From the NCBI RefSeq assembly GCF_004521985.1, contig NZ_SBHZ01000005.1:124001-188000 (forward strand): a DNA stretch of 64,000 nucleotides, given 5' to 3'. The DNA comes from Ectopseudomonas khazarica (lineage in GTDB: Bacteria > Pseudomonadota > Gammaproteobacteria > Pseudomonadales > Pseudomonadaceae). Shown one piece after another: positions 44,858 through 55,121 of this stretch. The notes under the pieces are model-generated. The model searched no databases. It was not told the origin of the DNA and saw only the letters and a program-made list of their open reading frames with translations. Positions within the stretch are counted from its first letter, which is position 1. Each line of letters opens with the position of its first letter. The translations under genes and the position numbers were made by a program.

Positions 44858-45466
44858 TCAGGTCGCGTTCGGCAGGTAGCGCCCGATGGCCGCCATGGCC
44901 GTGGCCAGGTACTGCTCCTTCTCGCCCACCGGCGCGATGTAGTGCAGCGCCTCGCGCGCCTGATCGACACCCGCCAGGCGCGCGGCGATCCAGGCCGCAA
45001 GATAGACCGACGCCAGGCAGCCGCCCGCCGTGGCGACGTTCCCCCGGGCGAAGAACGGCTGGTCGAGCACCCTTACCCCCGCCTCCTGCACCCAGGGCTT
45101 GCTGGTCAGGTCGGTGCAGGCCGGCACATCGTCGAGCAGCCCGAGCCGGGCCAGGATCAGCGCGCCGGAACACTGCGCGGCCAGCAGTTGCCGCGTCGGA
45201 TCGAGACGCAGCTGGGCCAGCAGCGCCGGGTCCGCGACCACATCGCGGGTACGCATGCCGCTGCCCACGATCACCGCGTCGGCCGCGCTGGCCTGCTGCA
45301 GATCGATCTGGCCGTCGATCACCAGGCCGTTCATCGATGTCACCCGCGCATCCGGGCTGGCGATGCTGACACGCCAGCCCGGCTGACGAATGCGCTTGAG
45401 GATGGCGAAGGCGATCAGCGAGTCGAGTTCGTTGAACGCGTCGAAGGTGAGAATGGCGATGTGCAT
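44858..45466 (-). CDS. DJ-1/PfpI family protein
   Basis: 202 residues with the class I glutamine-amidotransferase-like fold. The nucleophile-elbow Cys is in AAQCSGAL near residue 97-100. There is a Glu near the N-terminus (FNELDSL) and His160-like APVGEKEQ. Probably a general thiol-stress or glyoxalase-type hydrolase, but no activity can be proved. Divergent from the MocR regulator over a 71-bp gap with a strong palindrome. The DUF3087 gene is downstream on the same strand. Confidence 0.85.
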   Translation of the reverse strand: MHIAILTFDAFNELDSLIAFAILKRIRQPGWRVSIASPDARVTSMNGLVIDGQIDLQQASAADAVIVGSGMRTRDVVADPALLAQLRLDPTRQLLAAQCSGALILARLGLLDDVPACTDLTSKPWVQEAGVRVLDQPFFARGNVATAGGCLASVYLAAWIAARLAGVDQAREALHYIAPVGEKEQYLATAMAAIGRYLPNAT

Positions 45467-45516
45467 GGCAACTCCGTCAGTGCAGGTGGGTTGCCAGCCA
45501 GCTTCGGCGCACGGAT

Positions 45517-45540
45517 CATGACAATCAAATTATTGTCATG
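45517..45540. promoter_or_regulatory. Palindromic operator overlapping a start codon
   Basis: Perfect 9-bp dyad CATGACAAT (45517-45525) / ATTGTCATG (45532-45540) with a 6-nt centre. The ATG of the MocR-like gene is the last three bases. It lies in the divergent region to the PfpI gene. Candidate autoregulatory site. Confidence 0.55.
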
Positions 45541-46887
45541 GATACAACCGCCATGCCGCTGGCACGCTACAAACAGATCGTCGATCGCCTGGCCGACGAC
45601 ATTCGCCGTGGCGTACTGGCACCCGGCACGCGCCTGCCCACCCATCGCGAGCTGGCCGCAGACCACGGCATCGCGCTGGTCACCGCCTCGCGGGTCTACG
45701 CCGAGCTGCATGCCATGGGCCTGGTCAGCGGCGAAACCGGACGCGGCACCTTCGTCCGCGAGACGACCCTGGCGCCCGGACACGGCATCGATCAGCAGGC
45801 GACCGCCAGCGACCTGCTCGACCTCAACTTCAACTACCCGACGCTGCCCGGCCAGGCCGACCTGCTGCGCCAGGCCTTGCGCCAGCTGGCGTTGTGCGGT
45901 GACCTGGACGCGCTGCTGCGCTATCAGCCGCATGCCGGCCGTCCTCATGAGCGGGCGCTGCTGGCCCGTCACCTGAGCAGCCAGGGCCTGCCTGTCAGCG
46001 CCCGGCAGGTGCTGATCGTCAGTGGTGCCCAGCATGGCCTGGCGACGACCGTGCAGGCGCTGCTCAGGCCGGGCGACGTGGTCGCGGTGGACGCCCTCAC
46101 CTACCCCGGTTTCAAGACGGCGGCCGAAGCGCGCGGCCTGGAGCTGCTGGCCATTCCCTGCAGCGCCAGCGGCCCCGACCTGGAGGCGCTGGCGCGGCTC
46201 TGCGAGAAGCGTCGGGTACGGGCGATCTACAGCATGCCGACCCTGCACAACCCGCTGGGCTGGGTGCTCGACCTGGCGCAGCGCGAGCGCCTGGTGAAGA
46301 TTGCCCGGCAGCATGACCTGCTGATCATCGAGGACGCCGCCTACGCCTTCCTGGCCACCTCGGCGCCACCGCCACTGGCCGCGCTGGCGCCCGAACGCAC
46401 GGTGCATGTGTCCGGTTTCTCGAAGAACATCGCCACGGGCCTGCGGGTGGGCTACCTGAGCGCGCCCGAAACCTGGGTCGCCGCGCTGGAGCGCAACATC
46501 CGTGCGACCACCTGGAACACGCCCGGCGTGATGAGTGCACTGGTCTGCGCCTGGATCGAAGACGGCACGCTGGCCCGCCTGGAAAGCGAGAAACGCCGAG
46601 ACGCCCAACGCCGCCAGGCACTGGCTCGACGCATGCTGGCCGGCGTGCCCCTGGTGGGGCATGAGGCAGGCTACTTTCTCTGGCTGCCGCTAGCGGAGGA
46701 TGTGCGCGCCGATCAGGTGGTTGCGCGCCTGCTGCAGGCGCGCGTCGCGGTATCGAGCGCCGAGCAGTTCAGCACCTCGGAGCAGGTACCGCACGCCCTG
46801 CGCCTGGCCCTCGGTTCGCTGCCCCTGGAGCAGTTGCAGACGGCTCTGGACAAGGTCAGGCAGGCCATCGCTCACTTCGCCTACTGA
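45538..46887 (+). CDS. MocR-type PLP-dependent regulator/aminotransferase
   Basis: 449 residues: an N-terminal GntR-type winged HTH (8-75; LPTHRELAADHGIALVTASRVYAEL) fused to a fold-type I aminotransferase domain (about 110-440; SGFSKNIATGLRVGYL has the PLP Lys). MocR members regulate genes in B6, GABA or transport metabolism. The start at 45538 lies in the palindrome described above; no SD is present. Its 3' end overlaps the convergent AraC gene by 7 nt. The divergent PfpI gene is a likely target. Confidence 0.9.
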   Translation: MDTTAMPLARYKQIVDRLADDIRRGVLAPGTRLPTHRELAADHGIALVTASRVYAELHAMGLVSGETGRGTFVRETTLAPGHGIDQQATASDLLDLNFNYPTLPGQADLLRQALRQLALCGDLDALLRYQPHAGRPHERALLARHLSSQGLPVSARQVLIVSGAQHGLATTVQALLRPGDVVAVDALTYPGFKTAAEARGLELLAIPCSASGPDLEALARLCEKRRVRAIYSMPTLHNPLGWVLDLAQRERLVKIARQHDLLIIEDAAYAFLATSAPPPLAALAPERTVHVSGFSKNIATGLRVGYLSAPETWVAALERNIRATTWNTPGVMSALVCAWIEDGTLARLESEKRRDAQRRQALARRMLAGVPLVGHEAGYFLWLPLAEDVRADQVVARLLQARVAVSSAEQFSTSEQVPHALRLALGSLPLEQLQTALDKVRQAIAHFAY

Positions 46888-47738
46888 ACGCCCTGGCGCA
46901 GCCACTCGCTGGGGCTGAGACCGACCTTGCGGCGAAAGGCACGGGCCAGCGCCGAGGGGCTTTCATAACCGACCTCGTCGGCGATCAATGCCATGGGCCG
47001 GCCTTCGCGCAGGCGTTTCTGCGCCAGGCTGACGCGCCAGCCGACCAGATAATCCGCCGGAGTGGCGCCGACCACCTGATGGAAGTGCGCGGCGAAGCTG
47101 GCCCGCGACATACCCGCCAGCGTCGCCAGTTCGGCCACCGACCAGCCATGCTGCGGCCGCTCGTGCAGTTGATTGAGCGCGCGTGCCAGGCGCGGCTCGG
47201 CCAGCCCCGCCATCATCCCGGACGCCAGCTCGCGGCTGTTCATCAGATGACGCAGCAGCTGGATCACCATCAGTTCGAACAGACGGTTGAGCACCAGCTC
47301 GCGCCCGCAGTCGTCGCCTGCCGCCTCGGCGAACAGCCAGTCCAGGCAACCGTTCAGGCTCGGCAGCTCGCGCAGGGGTTTGACGATGGCGCCGGGCAGC
47401 GCCCGCGCCAGCGGGTTGTCGAAACCACCATCGAAGGCCAGGGTCGCGCAGACCAGCTCGGCGCCATCGGCCTCGCTGGCACTCATCCGATGCAGGCGAG
47501 GCCGCGCCAGCAGCATCAGGCTCGGCTCCTCGAGACGCAGCTCATGGCCGTCGCTGTCGCGAAAGCTCAGGCGCCCCGCCCGCAGCAGATGGATGTGGCC
47601 ATGCGCCTCGTTGGCGCCATAGCTGTTGGTGCCGCAGAACCCCCCGCGGTGAAAGGTACTGGCATGCAGGTTGAAGTGATGCAGCAGGCTGGACAGGCGA
47701 TCCACGGGCACCTCGCACTTCTGGACGATCTGTCGCAT
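46881..47738 (-). CDS. AraC family regulator with cupin_6 sensor
   Basis: 285 residues. The N-terminal cupin_6 sensor spans about 10-185 (AHGHIHLLRAGRLSF). The C-terminal HTH_18 spans about 190-283 (WSVAELATLAGMSRASFAAHFHQVVG and EVGYESPSALARAFRRKVG). This subclass usually controls a nearby oxidoreductase or AhpD-like gene. It is divergent from the AhpD-like gene at 47835 with a 96-bp spacer, the likely target. Direct repeats (GACGATCTG, 21-bp period) lie at its start. Confidence 0.9.
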   Translation of the reverse strand: MRQIVQKCEVPVDRLSSLLHHFNLHASTFHRGGFCGTNSYGANEAHGHIHLLRAGRLSFRDSDGHELRLEEPSLMLLARPRLHRMSASEADGAELVCATLAFDGGFDNPLARALPGAIVKPLRELPSLNGCLDWLFAEAAGDDCGRELVLNRLFELMVIQLLRHLMNSRELASGMMAGLAEPRLARALNQLHERPQHGWSVAELATLAGMSRASFAAHFHQVVGATPADYLVGWRVSLAQKRLREGRPMALIADEVGYESPSALARAFRRKVGLSPSEWLRQGVQ

Positions 47739-47753
47739 AAGATCGACGATCTG
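47724..47753. promoter_or_regulatory. 21-bp-period direct repeat at the AraC/AhpD divergent region
   Basis: GACGATCTG at 47724-47732 and again at 47745-47753, exactly two DNA turns apart as AraC proteins prefer. The first copy lies in the first codons of the AraC gene. A small palindrome AGATCG-A-CGATCT (47740-47752) overlaps. Could be coincidence. Confidence 0.3.
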
Positions 47754-47834
47754 AATCCGAAAAGCCAGAACGCTCCACTAGCATGGCTCCAGGCTTGAAA
47801 CACAGGCTCCCCCAACCAAGACTGGAGAATCACC

Positions 47835-48353
47835 ATGACTCGCATCACCGCACTGCCGTTCGAACAGACCGCCGCCAGCGCCCAGGCGCAACTGGAAGGC
47901 ATCCGCAAGGGGCTCGGCTTCGTGCCCAACACCTTCGCCACCCTGGCCCATGCGCCCGCCGCCCTGAGCGGCTACCTCGCCCTGTCGCAGGCCCTGGGCA
48001 AGGGCACGCTCGATGCCAGGGCGCGCGAAGTGGTGGCGCTGGCCAGCTCGCAGGTCAACGGCTGCGAATACTGCCTGGCGGCGCACACCCTGTTCGGCAG
48101 CAAGGCCGGCCTCAGCGACGCGGATATCCGCAGTGCCCGCGACGGCGAGCTGGATGCGGTGGCGCGCCTCACCCGGCAGGTCATCGACCACCGTGGCCGC
48201 CTCACTGACGCACAGCTGCAGGCCGCACGCCAGGCCGGACTGGCCGACGCGGCCATCGTCGAAGTGGTGGCCAACGTCGCGCTGATGACGCTGACCAACT
48301 ACCTCAACAACCTGGCCGAAACCGACGTCGACTTCCCTCCGGTCGCGGTCTGA
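47835..48353 (+). CDS. Carboxymuconolactone decarboxylase/AhpD-like peroxidase-related protein
   Basis: 172 residues, all-helical CMD fold. The AhpD-type redox motif CEYCLAAH (C-x2-C-x3-H) is near residue 75, so this is the alkylhydroperoxidase (PRX-related) group rather than a true decarboxylase. Divergent from the AraC cupin_6 regulator and 17 nt upstream of grxC on the same strand, so probably a redox-related operon with glutaredoxin. Confidence 0.9.
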   Translation: MTRITALPFEQTAASAQAQLEGIRKGLGFVPNTFATLAHAPAALSGYLALSQALGKGTLDARAREVVALASSQVNGCEYCLAAHTLFGSKAGLSDADIRSARDGELDAVARLTRQVIDHRGRLTDAQLQAARQAGLADAAIVEVVANVALMTLTNYLNNLAETDVDFPPVAV

Positions 48354-48370
48354 TCACCCCGAGGTGCACC

Positions 48371-48625
48371 ATGCAGAACGTAACGCTCTATACCAGCGAT
48401 CACTGCCCCTACTGCCTCAACGCCAAGGCGCTGCTGAAGCGCAAGGGGGTGAGCTACGACGAGATCGACGTGGGCCGCTCCCCGGGGCGCCTGGCCGAGA
48501 TGCTGCAACGCAGCAAGCGGCGCAGCGTGCCGCAGATCTTCATCGGCCAGCGCCACGTCGGCGGCTTCGACGACCTGGCCTCGCTGGACCGCGCCGGCCA
48601 ACTGGATGCCCTGCTGCAGGCCTGA
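48371..48625 (+). CDS. grxC: Glutaredoxin GrxC
   Basis: 84 residues, dithiol glutaredoxin 3 class with active site CPYC (12-15). TVPQ-like cis-Pro segment (RSVPQIFIGQ) and glutathione-binding VGGFDDL follow. It is 17 nt after the AhpD-like gene. A strong hairpin terminator follows at 48630. Confidence 0.93.
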   Translation: MQNVTLYTSDHCPYCLNAKALLKRKGVSYDEIDVGRSPGRLAEMLQRSKRRSVPQIFIGQRHVGGFDDLASLDRAGQLDALLQA

Positions 48626-48629
48626 CCCG

Positions 48630-48661
48630 GAATGCGCCGCAAGCCCTCTTGCGGCGCATTC
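48630..48661 (+). terminator. Hairpin after grxC
   Basis: Perfect 14-bp stem GAATGCGCCGCAAG / CTTGCGGCGCATTC with a CCCT loop, 4 nt after the grxC stop. No T-run follows, but the stem strength makes it an effective terminator. Confidence 0.75.
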
Positions 48662-48909
48662 TGCATCTCCGTCTCGCGGCCTTGCCCCGCTGCACAGGCG
48701 CACGCTCACGCCGGCTCGGCAAGTGCACCCTCGCGTGCCACCGCGCAGGTTCCGATCTCGCCTGCCGTCGCCCGCCACGAACGGGCAAACAAAACCTCCC
48801 GAACCGCCCTCATGTTCTGTGGCGTCGCGGCCGATACAACAACGGCAATACTGGCCGGTCATGGTGACCGGCTGCTGCGCTGCATATGTTCTCGGACCGG
48901 AGCCTTCCC

Positions 48910-50556
48910 ATGCGTCTCGACGCCCTCTCACTGAAAACCCGCCTGATCGTGGCGGTGGCCATCCCCTGCATCGCCCTGCTGCTGGTGGCGCTGACCAGTC
49001 TCAACAGCATGTCCAGCATGCACCGCGATACGGAAGTGCTCTACCTGAACACCGCCGCCCCGATGCGTGCCATGGCCGAAGTGGCCTCACGCATCCCGCG
49101 CATGCGCGTCGGCCTCGACATGATGCTGCTGCAGGACACGCCGCTGCGTGACGAGCGCGGGGTGAAGTCACGCGTCCAGGATGCGCGCAACGAAGACATT
49201 CCGGAAATGCGCGAAGCCATGCGTCAGGCGGTGGCCGCACAGGTCAACCCGGAGCGCAAGGCCCAGGCGCAGCAGCTGCTCGACCAGTTCGAGAGCATGG
49301 TCAGCAACGAGCTGAACCCGATGCTCGCCGCCTTCGATGCCGGCGACATGGCCAAGGCCCAGCAGATCTATCGCGACCAGTACGCCAAGACCTACGGCGT
49401 GATGCGCCAGGGCGCCAACCAGTTGCTCGACGTACTGCTGCAGCAGGCCGAGCAGCAGAACCAGCACAGCGCCCGCAGCTACGACAGCGGCCTGACTCGC
49501 CAGATCGCCATCATCGCCATCGGCCTGCTGGTCTCGATGATCATCTCCTGGCTGATCGTCATCCAGCTGCGCCGCCGCGTGGCGGTGCTGCAGAACAGCC
49601 TCGGCCAGGCCGCCGACAACCTGGCCCTGAACACCCGCATCGACCTGCCCGGCCAGGACGAGCTGAGCGAGATCGCACGCAGCTTCAACCAGTTCATCGA
49701 CAAGGTCCACGGCGCCATGCGCGAGCTCGCCGACAACTCGCGCCAGCTGTCGAGCATGGCCCGCGACGTGGCCGAACGCGCCAGCCTGACCCAGAGCAAC
49801 TGCACTGCGCAGAGCGACCGCACGGTGCAGGTGGCCACCGCCATCAACGAGCTGGGCTCGACCGTCAACGAGATCGCCCGCAACGCCGAGAACGCGGCGG
49901 AAGTCGCCCGCGAGGCCACCCAGCATGCCAGCGACGGCGGTGCCGTGGTCGGCCAGGCGCAGCAGCAGGTCGACGCCCTCAACGGCGAGCTGGAACAGGC
50001 CGCCCAGGTGATCGAAGCGCTGGCCGCGCAGACCGAGGCCATCAGCACCACGCTCAACACCATCCGCAGCATTTCCGAACAGACCAACCTGCTCGCCCTC
50101 AACGCCGCCATCGAGGCCGCCCGCGCCGGCGAACAGGGCCGAGGCTTCGCCGTGGTGGCCGACGAGGTGCGCACCCTGGCCAGCCGTTCGGGTGCCTCCA
50201 CCGAGGAGATCCAGCAGGTCATCGACCGCCTGCAGAACGAATCACGCTCGGCGGTCGAGGCCATGGCCAAGGGCCGACGCCAGAGCGCCCTGGTGGTCGA
50301 GTACGCGAGCAAGGCCTCGGCGGCGCTGGAGCAGATCAACAGCCATATCGGCCAGATCAGCGATCAGAACATCCAGGTGGCCACGGCCACCGAGGAACAG
50401 TCCAGCGTGGTGGAAGACATCAACCGCAACATCGTCGACATCAACGAGCTGACCGTCGGCACGACCCATATCGCCGACCAGCTGAGCCAGGCCAGCAGCG
50501 ACCTGCAGGCGCTGTCCACGCAGCTGGACGGCCTGGTCGGTCGCTTCCGCCTGTAA
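48910..50556 (+). CDS. Methyl-accepting chemotaxis protein
   Basis: 548 residues. TM1 lies near 12-32, then a four-helix-bundle (4HB_MCP/TarH-like) periplasmic domain to about 195, TM2 at 195-215, a HAMP domain (about 215-270) and the methyl-accepting signalling domain with hairpin tip [16 protein letters not shown]. The C-terminus lacks an obvious CheR-binding pentapeptide. The ligand is unknown. The start at 48910 has GGAG 7 nt upstream. Convergent with the broken hydrolase. Confidence 0.94.
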   Translation: MRLDALSLKTRLIVAVAIPCIALLLVALTSLNSMSSMHRDTEVLYLNTAAPMRAMAEVASRIPRMRVGLDMMLLQDTPLRDERGVKSRVQDARNEDIPEMREAMRQAVAAQVNPERKAQAQQLLDQFESMVSNELNPMLAAFDAGDMAKAQQIYRDQYAKTYGVMRQGANQLLDVLLQQAEQQNQHSARSYDSGLTRQIAIIAIGLLVSMIISWLIVIQLRRRVAVLQNSLGQAADNLALNTRIDLPGQDELSEIARSFNQFIDKVHGAMRELADNSRQLSSMARDVAERASLTQSNCTAQSDRTVQVATAINELGSTVNEIARNAENAAEVAREATQHASDGGAVVGQAQQQVDALNGELEQAAQVIEALAAQTEAISTTLNTIRSISEQTNLLALNAAIEAARAGEQGRGFAVVADEVRTLASRSGASTEEIQQVIDRLQNESRSAVEAMAKGRRQSALVVEYASKASAALEQINSHIGQISDQNIQVATATEEQSSVVEDINRNIVDINELTVGTTHIADQLSQASSDLQALSTQLDGLVGRFRL

Positions 50557-50598
50557 CCCTGCGGCCGGGTGGGCAGCCGGCGCTGTCCACCTCCCGGC

Positions 50599-52037
50599 CT
50601 AACGCAGGCGCTGCTCGATGCGCTGCTGCAGGTAGTCGTAGAAGGGGTTGGATGTCGCCCGCTGCAGGCTGTCCAGCCCCACCACCAGCACGCCGTGCTC
50701 ACCGCGCGGCGCCAGGGTACCGAGCGAAACACCATAGGACTCGCCCGCGACCGGGTCGCTGCCGTACAGCGGGTCGCCAGGCGGGAATGGCAGGGCCACG
50801 TGCGACAGCGAGAACAGCTGGCTCGGGTACTCGCCCACCAGCGCCTGGTGCTCGACCTGCTGGCCACGCGCCGCGCCTCGACCTCGCGCCCCTGATCGGC
50901 GGCCACGCCGACCACCGTCAGGTCGTAGTTGCGCCTGGCCGAGGGCAGCAGCGCCTCGAGCAGGTCGCTCATGTCCGCACGCAGCAACGAACTGGCCGCA
51001 CGCGAACGGTTGATATCGAACACCACCAGCTCACTGCCGTTGTCCGGCAGGCGCTCGAACAGCTGACGCACCACCGCCGGGGTACTCACCGTGCTGTCGG
51101 CCAGCGACTGGAACGCCAGCACCGGCGGCAGACGCTGCAGGCGGCCGGAGGTCTCGGCGGCGTCGAAGGCGTGCTGCACCTCGCTGGTCAGCTCATAGGT
51201 CTGCCGCGCCGCCTGCACCGGAAAGGAGTTGTACTTGAACGGGTTGAACTCCGGCAGCACGTTCATCCATGCCGACTTGGCGAACGCCGGCAGCACCGCC
51301 GGTAAGGCCGCCAGCCCGGCATAACGGGCATAGCTGGTGACGCCGATCATCGGCGAGATCAGCACCAGTTGCCGGGGCATGGCCAGGCGCTCGTCCTCCA
51401 GCGCCGCCAGGCTGTAGCGCAGCGCCAGCGCACCGCCATTGGAGTAGCCGAGCAGGTACAGCGGCGCGTCCGGCACCTGACGGCGCGCCTCGCGCACCGC
51501 CAGCCGTGTGGCGGCCAGCCACTGCTCCCAGCGGGCATCGGTCAGCGCCGCCGGCACGCTGCCGTGGCCCGGCATGCGCGGCACCACGGCGAGCAGGCCC
51601 TGCTCGCTCAGGTGCTGCGCGATATGGCGCAGGCTGTAGGGCGAATCGGTCAGACCGTGCAACAGCACCACCACACCGCGCACCTCGCCCTGCGGCTGCA
51701 GGATGAAGGAGCGGTTCCAGTCGTGCGGCAGGTTGCCGGGATACACCGGGCTGTCACTGGCATAACGACTGTAGCGGGCGTTCCCGGCCTGGGTGACCGG
51801 CTCGACCAGCTCGCGCTCGAGGCGCTCGAACAGCGCCGCCTCGGCGGCCAGATAGGCCTGCCAGTCGGCGGCGTCCAGCTGGTCCACATCCAGCTCCTGC
51901 GGCACCAGACGGTGCCAGGGTTGCAACTCGGGCAATGACGACAACCCGGCAATGCGCACGCCGAGCAGAGCGACCACGATCAACAGCACCACCACCAGCG
52001 TCCAGGCCATAACGTTACGCATGCGCGGTAAACGCAT
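50599..52037 (-). pseudogene. Frameshifted alpha/beta hydrolase
   Basis: The first frame, from 52037 (GGAGG 6 nt upstream), has an N-terminal TM anchor (VVVLLIVVALLGV), the oxyanion HGLTDSPYSLRH, nucleophile elbow GYSNGG and acid-containing ADSTVS segments: an alpha/beta hydrolase of about 380 residues. It then loses the family reading frame near 50840-50905. The natural C-terminus (SLSHVALPFPPGDPLYG ... TSNPFYDYLQQRIEQRLR, stop 50599) continues in another frame. A one-base indel in that interval would explain it. Alternatively a sequencing error. Confidence 0.75.
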
Positions 52038-52133
52038 GAGGCGCCTCCCTCGAAAGTATCCAACCGGAAAAATCCGTCCCGGCGACCGGCCCATCGGACT
52101 TTAGAGCAAAGCCGGCCTCGGCCACCACCGTGG

Positions 52134-52163
52134 TTGCCCACGACATATGGAATTACGTATATT
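52134..52163 (+). promoter_or_regulatory. arsR promoter and operator region
   Basis: -35 TTGCCC (52134-52139), 18-nt spacer, -10 TATATT (52158-52163). Overlapping are CATATGG (52144-52150) and CCATATATG (52171-52179), an imperfect dyad likely bound by ArsR. Confidence 0.55.
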
Positions 52164-52192
52164 CGCAAAACCATATATGCGAGACACCACGC

Positions 52193-52549
52193 ATGCCTGG
52201 CCCGCTCTCTCCAACCGAACTGTTCAAGGCCCTGGCCGACGAAACCCGCGCGCGCGCCGTGCTGCTGATCGTCGAGCAGGGCGAGCTGTGCGTCTGCGAA
52301 CTGGTCTGTGCACTGGGCGACAGCCAGCCGAAGATCTCCCGCCACCTGGCACAGCTGCGCAGCTGCGGGCTGCTGCAGGACCGCCGCCAGGGCCAGTGGG
52401 TGTACTACCGCCTCGCCCCGGACCTGCCCCAGTGGATAGGTGAGGTGCTCGCCGCCACCCTGACAGCCAACCGCAGCTGGCTGGAGCAGGACTGCACGCG
52501 CCTCGCCAACATGGGCGAGCGCCCTGCCCGCCTTGCCACCTGCTGCTGA
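52193..52549 (+). CDS. arsR: Arsenical resistance transcriptional repressor ArsR
   Basis: 118-residue winged HTH. The alpha-3 metal site ELCVCELVC has Cys33, Cys35 and Cys39, the classical ArsR arsenic/antimony ligands. The recognition helix is SQPKISRHLAQLRSCGLL. The C-terminus ends in CC. The start at 52193 is placed by family length; the frame upstream to 52130 crosses the promoter. First gene of arsRBCH. Confidence 0.94.
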   Translation: MPGPLSPTELFKALADETRARAVLLIVEQGELCVCELVCALGDSQPKISRHLAQLRSCGLLQDRRQGQWVYYRLAPDLPQWIGEVLAATLTANRSWLEQDCTRLANMGERPARLATCC

Positions 52550-52558
52550 GATACCTGC

Positions 52559-53842
52559 ATGCTGATCGCCGCCGCCATCTTCGTCTTCACCCTGATTCTG
52601 GTCATCTGGCAACCACGCGGCCTCGGCGTCGGCTGGAGCGCCTCGCTGGGCGCGCTGCTGGCGCTGCTCGCCGGGGTGGTCAGCCCGGGCGACATCCCGA
52701 CCGTGTGGCAGATCGTCTGGAACGCCACGGCCACCTTCATTGCCGTGATCATCATCAGCCTGCTGCTGGATGAGGCCGGCTTCTTCGCCTGGGCCGCGTT
52801 GCACGTGGCGCGCTGGGCCAATGGCAGCGGCACGCGCCTGTTCGCCTTCAGTATCCTCCTCGGCGCCGGCGTCTCGGCATTGTTCGCCAACGACGGCGCG
52901 GCGCTGATCCTCACCCCCATCGTCATCTCCATGCTGCTGGCCCTGCGCTTCTCGCCGGCCTCGACCCTGGCGTTCGTCATGGCCGCCGGCTTCATCGCCG
53001 ACACCGCCAGCCTGCCGCTGGTGGTGTCGAACCTGGTCAACATCGTCTCGGCGGACTACTTCGACCTGGGCTTCGCCCGCTATGCGGCGGTGATGGTGCC
53101 GGTCAACCTGGTCAGCGTGGCGGCCACCCTGGGCATGCTCTGGCTGTTCTTCCGCCGCGACATCCCGGCGCAGTACGCGGTGGCCAGCCTGCCGGCACCC
53201 CGCGAGGCGATTCGCGACCCACGCACCTTCTTCGTCGGCTGGATCGTCCTGCTGGTGCTGTTGCTCGGTCTGTTCGCCCTGGAACCGCTGGGCGTGCCCA
53301 TCAGCGCCATCGCCGCCGTGTGCGCGGCGGTGCTGTTCGCCATCGCCGCGCGCGGCCGCCATATCGCCACCGGCAAGGTCCTGCGCGAGGCCCCCTGGCA
53401 GGTGGTGATCTTCTCCCTGGGCATGTACCTGGTGGTCTACGGATTGAGCAACGCCGGCCTGACCGCCAGCCTCACCGGGCTGCTCGAGCGCTTCGCGCAG
53501 TACGGCGTGTGGGGCGCGGCACTGGGCACCGGGCTGCTCAGCGCGCTGCTCTCCTCGATCATGAACAACATGCCCAGCGTGCTGATCGGCGCCCTGGCCA
53601 TCGACGCCATCCAGGCCAGCGGGGCCGTGCGCGAGGCGATGATCTACGCCAACGTGATCGGCTGCGACCTGGGCCCGAAGATCACCCCCATCGGCAGCCT
53701 GGCCACCCTGCTCTGGCTGCACGTCCTGGCGCGCAAGGGCATCCGCGTGACCTGGGGCTACTACTTCCGGGTGGGCATTGTCCTCACCCTGCCGATCCTG
53801 CTGCTCACCCTTGCCGCTCTGGCCGTGCGCCTGAGCCTCTGA
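52559..53842 (+). CDS. arsB: Arsenite efflux membrane protein ArsB
   Basis: 427 residues, about 12 membrane segments, with ArsB features [25 protein letters not shown] and [18 protein letters not shown]. It extrudes As(III)/Sb(III), either as a proton antiporter or with ArsA. No arsA gene is present here, so it acts alone. Begins 9 nt after arsR. Confidence 0.94.
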   Translation: MLIAAAIFVFTLILVIWQPRGLGVGWSASLGALLALLAGVVSPGDIPTVWQIVWNATATFIAVIIISLLLDEAGFFAWAALHVARWANGSGTRLFAFSILLGAGVSALFANDGAALILTPIVISMLLALRFSPASTLAFVMAAGFIADTASLPLVVSNLVNIVSADYFDLGFARYAAVMVPVNLVSVAATLGMLWLFFRRDIPAQYAVASLPAPREAIRDPRTFFVGWIVLLVLLLGLFALEPLGVPISAIAAVCAAVLFAIAARGRHIATGKVLREAPWQVVIFSLGMYLVVYGLSNAGLTASLTGLLERFAQYGVWGAALGTGLLSALLSSIMNNMPSVLIGALAIDAIQASGAVREAMIYANVIGCDLGPKITPIGSLATLLWLHVLARKGIRVTWGYYFRVGIVLTLPILLLTLAALAVRLSL

Positions 53843-53859
53843 CCTCGCGGAGCCTTCCG

Positions 53860-54330
53860 ATGAAAATCCTCTTCATGTGCACGGCCAACAGCTGCCGCAG
53901 CATCCTTTCCGAGGCGCAGTTCAACCACCTGGCGCCCGCCGGACAGCTGGCGGTGAGCTCCGGCAGCTTCCCGCGCGGCGAGGTGCTGCCGCGCACCCTG
54001 CTGACCCTGCGCGCGGCCGGCATCGCCACCGAGGGCCTGAGCAGCAAGGGCAACGATGCCTTCGTCGACAGCCCACCGGACATCGTCATCACTGTGTGCG
54101 ACAAGGCCGCCGGCGAAGCCTGCCCGGTGTACTTCGGCCCGGCGCTGAAGGCCCACTGGGGGCTGGAAGATCCGTCCCACGTGGAAGGCGACGAGGCCAG
54201 CATCGACGCCGCGTTCCAGGCCACCCTGGCGCATATCGAACGGCGCTGCCGCGCCTTCCTCGCCCTGCCCCTGGCGGACATGAGCCGCGACGAGCTGCAA
54301 CAGGCGATCAACCGCATTGGCCAAGAGTGA
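53860..54330 (+). CDS. arsC: Arsenate reductase ArsC, LMW-phosphatase-like
   Basis: 156 residues, low-molecular-weight PTP fold. The catalytic P-loop C-x5-R is Cys7-Arg13 (CTANSCRS), with redox partners Cys80 (TVCDKAAGE) and Cys88 (ACPVYF). This pattern fits thioredoxin-coupled reductases that convert As(V) to As(III) for ArsB. Begins 17 nt after arsB. Confidence 0.92.
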   Translation: MKILFMCTANSCRSILSEAQFNHLAPAGQLAVSSGSFPRGEVLPRTLLTLRAAGIATEGLSSKGNDAFVDSPPDIVITVCDKAAGEACPVYFGPALKAHWGLEDPSHVEGDEASIDAAFQATLAHIERRCRAFLALPLADMSRDELQQAINRIGQE

Positions 54331-54340
54331 AGACGCACGC

Positions 54341-55030
54341 ATGAGCGACGACCTGCCCAACCTCGACCTCGACCTGCTGCCGGCCCAAGGCAGCGACTCA
54401 GCCCCGGCGCCGCGCATCCTGCTGCTGTACGGTTCCACCCGGCCGCGCTCGTTCAGCCGTCTGCTGGTACAGGAAGCCGCACACCTGCTGCGCCACCTCG
54501 GCGCCGAGACCCGCATCTTCGACCCATCCGGCCTGCCACTGCCCGACGACGCACCGGTGGAACACCCCAAGGTGCAGGAGCTGCGCGATCTGATGCAGTG
54601 GTCGGAAAGCCAGGTGTGGTGTTCACCGGAGCGCCATGGCGCCATGTCGGCGGTGTTCAAGGCGCAGATCGACTGGGTGCCGCTGGCCCTCGGCGCCCTA
54701 CGCCCGACCCAGGGCAAGACCCTGGCGGTGATGCAGGTCTGCGGCGGCTCGCAGTCGTTCAACGTGGTCAATCAGCTGCGCGTGCTCGGCCGCTGGATGC
54801 GCATGTTCACCATCCCCAACCAGTCGTCGGTGCCCAAGGCCTTTCTCGAATTCGGCGACGACGACCGCATGAAGCCCTCCCCCTACTACGACCGCCTGGT
54901 CGACGTGATGGAAGAGCTGATGCGCTTCACCCTGCTGCTGCGCGAGCACCCGGAACTGGTGGACCGCTACTCCGAGCGCAAGGAGTCGGCCGAAGCCTTG
55001 ATGCAGCGGGTCAACCAGCGCGAGATCTGA
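54341..55030 (+). CDS. arsH: Organoarsenical oxidase ArsH
   Basis: 229 residues, NADPH-dependent FMN reductase family. [13 protein letters not shown] is the flavin-phosphate loop, [20 protein letters not shown] the conserved ArsH segment, and [12 protein letters not shown] follows. ArsH oxidises trivalent methylarsenicals. Start at 54341; the frame opening at 54317 overlaps the end of arsC. Last ars gene. Confidence 0.93.
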   Translation: MSDDLPNLDLDLLPAQGSDSAPAPRILLLYGSTRPRSFSRLLVQEAAHLLRHLGAETRIFDPSGLPLPDDAPVEHPKVQELRDLMQWSESQVWCSPERHGAMSAVFKAQIDWVPLALGALRPTQGKTLAVMQVCGGSQSFNVVNQLRVLGRWMRMFTIPNQSSVPKAFLEFGDDDRMKPSPYYDRLVDVMEELMRFTLLLREHPELVDRYSERKESAEALMQRVNQREI

Positions 55031-55121
55031 CGCGCATGGCAGGCACCTTGCGGCGACCATCGCGGCGGAAGCCGGCTCCAGGGTGTGGAGCAGCGACAGG
55101 CCGCGCTGCTAGGCTGCGCGC

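Noticed and set aside
50364..52094. 576-codon hydrolase as a single intact gene
   Set aside because: Beyond about 50900 the sequence loses family likeness and runs antisense through the chemoreceptor gene.
53320..54330. 336-codon fused ArsC with long N-terminal extension
   Set aside because: The N-terminal 180 codons are a shadow of arsB; true ArsC start is ATG 53860.
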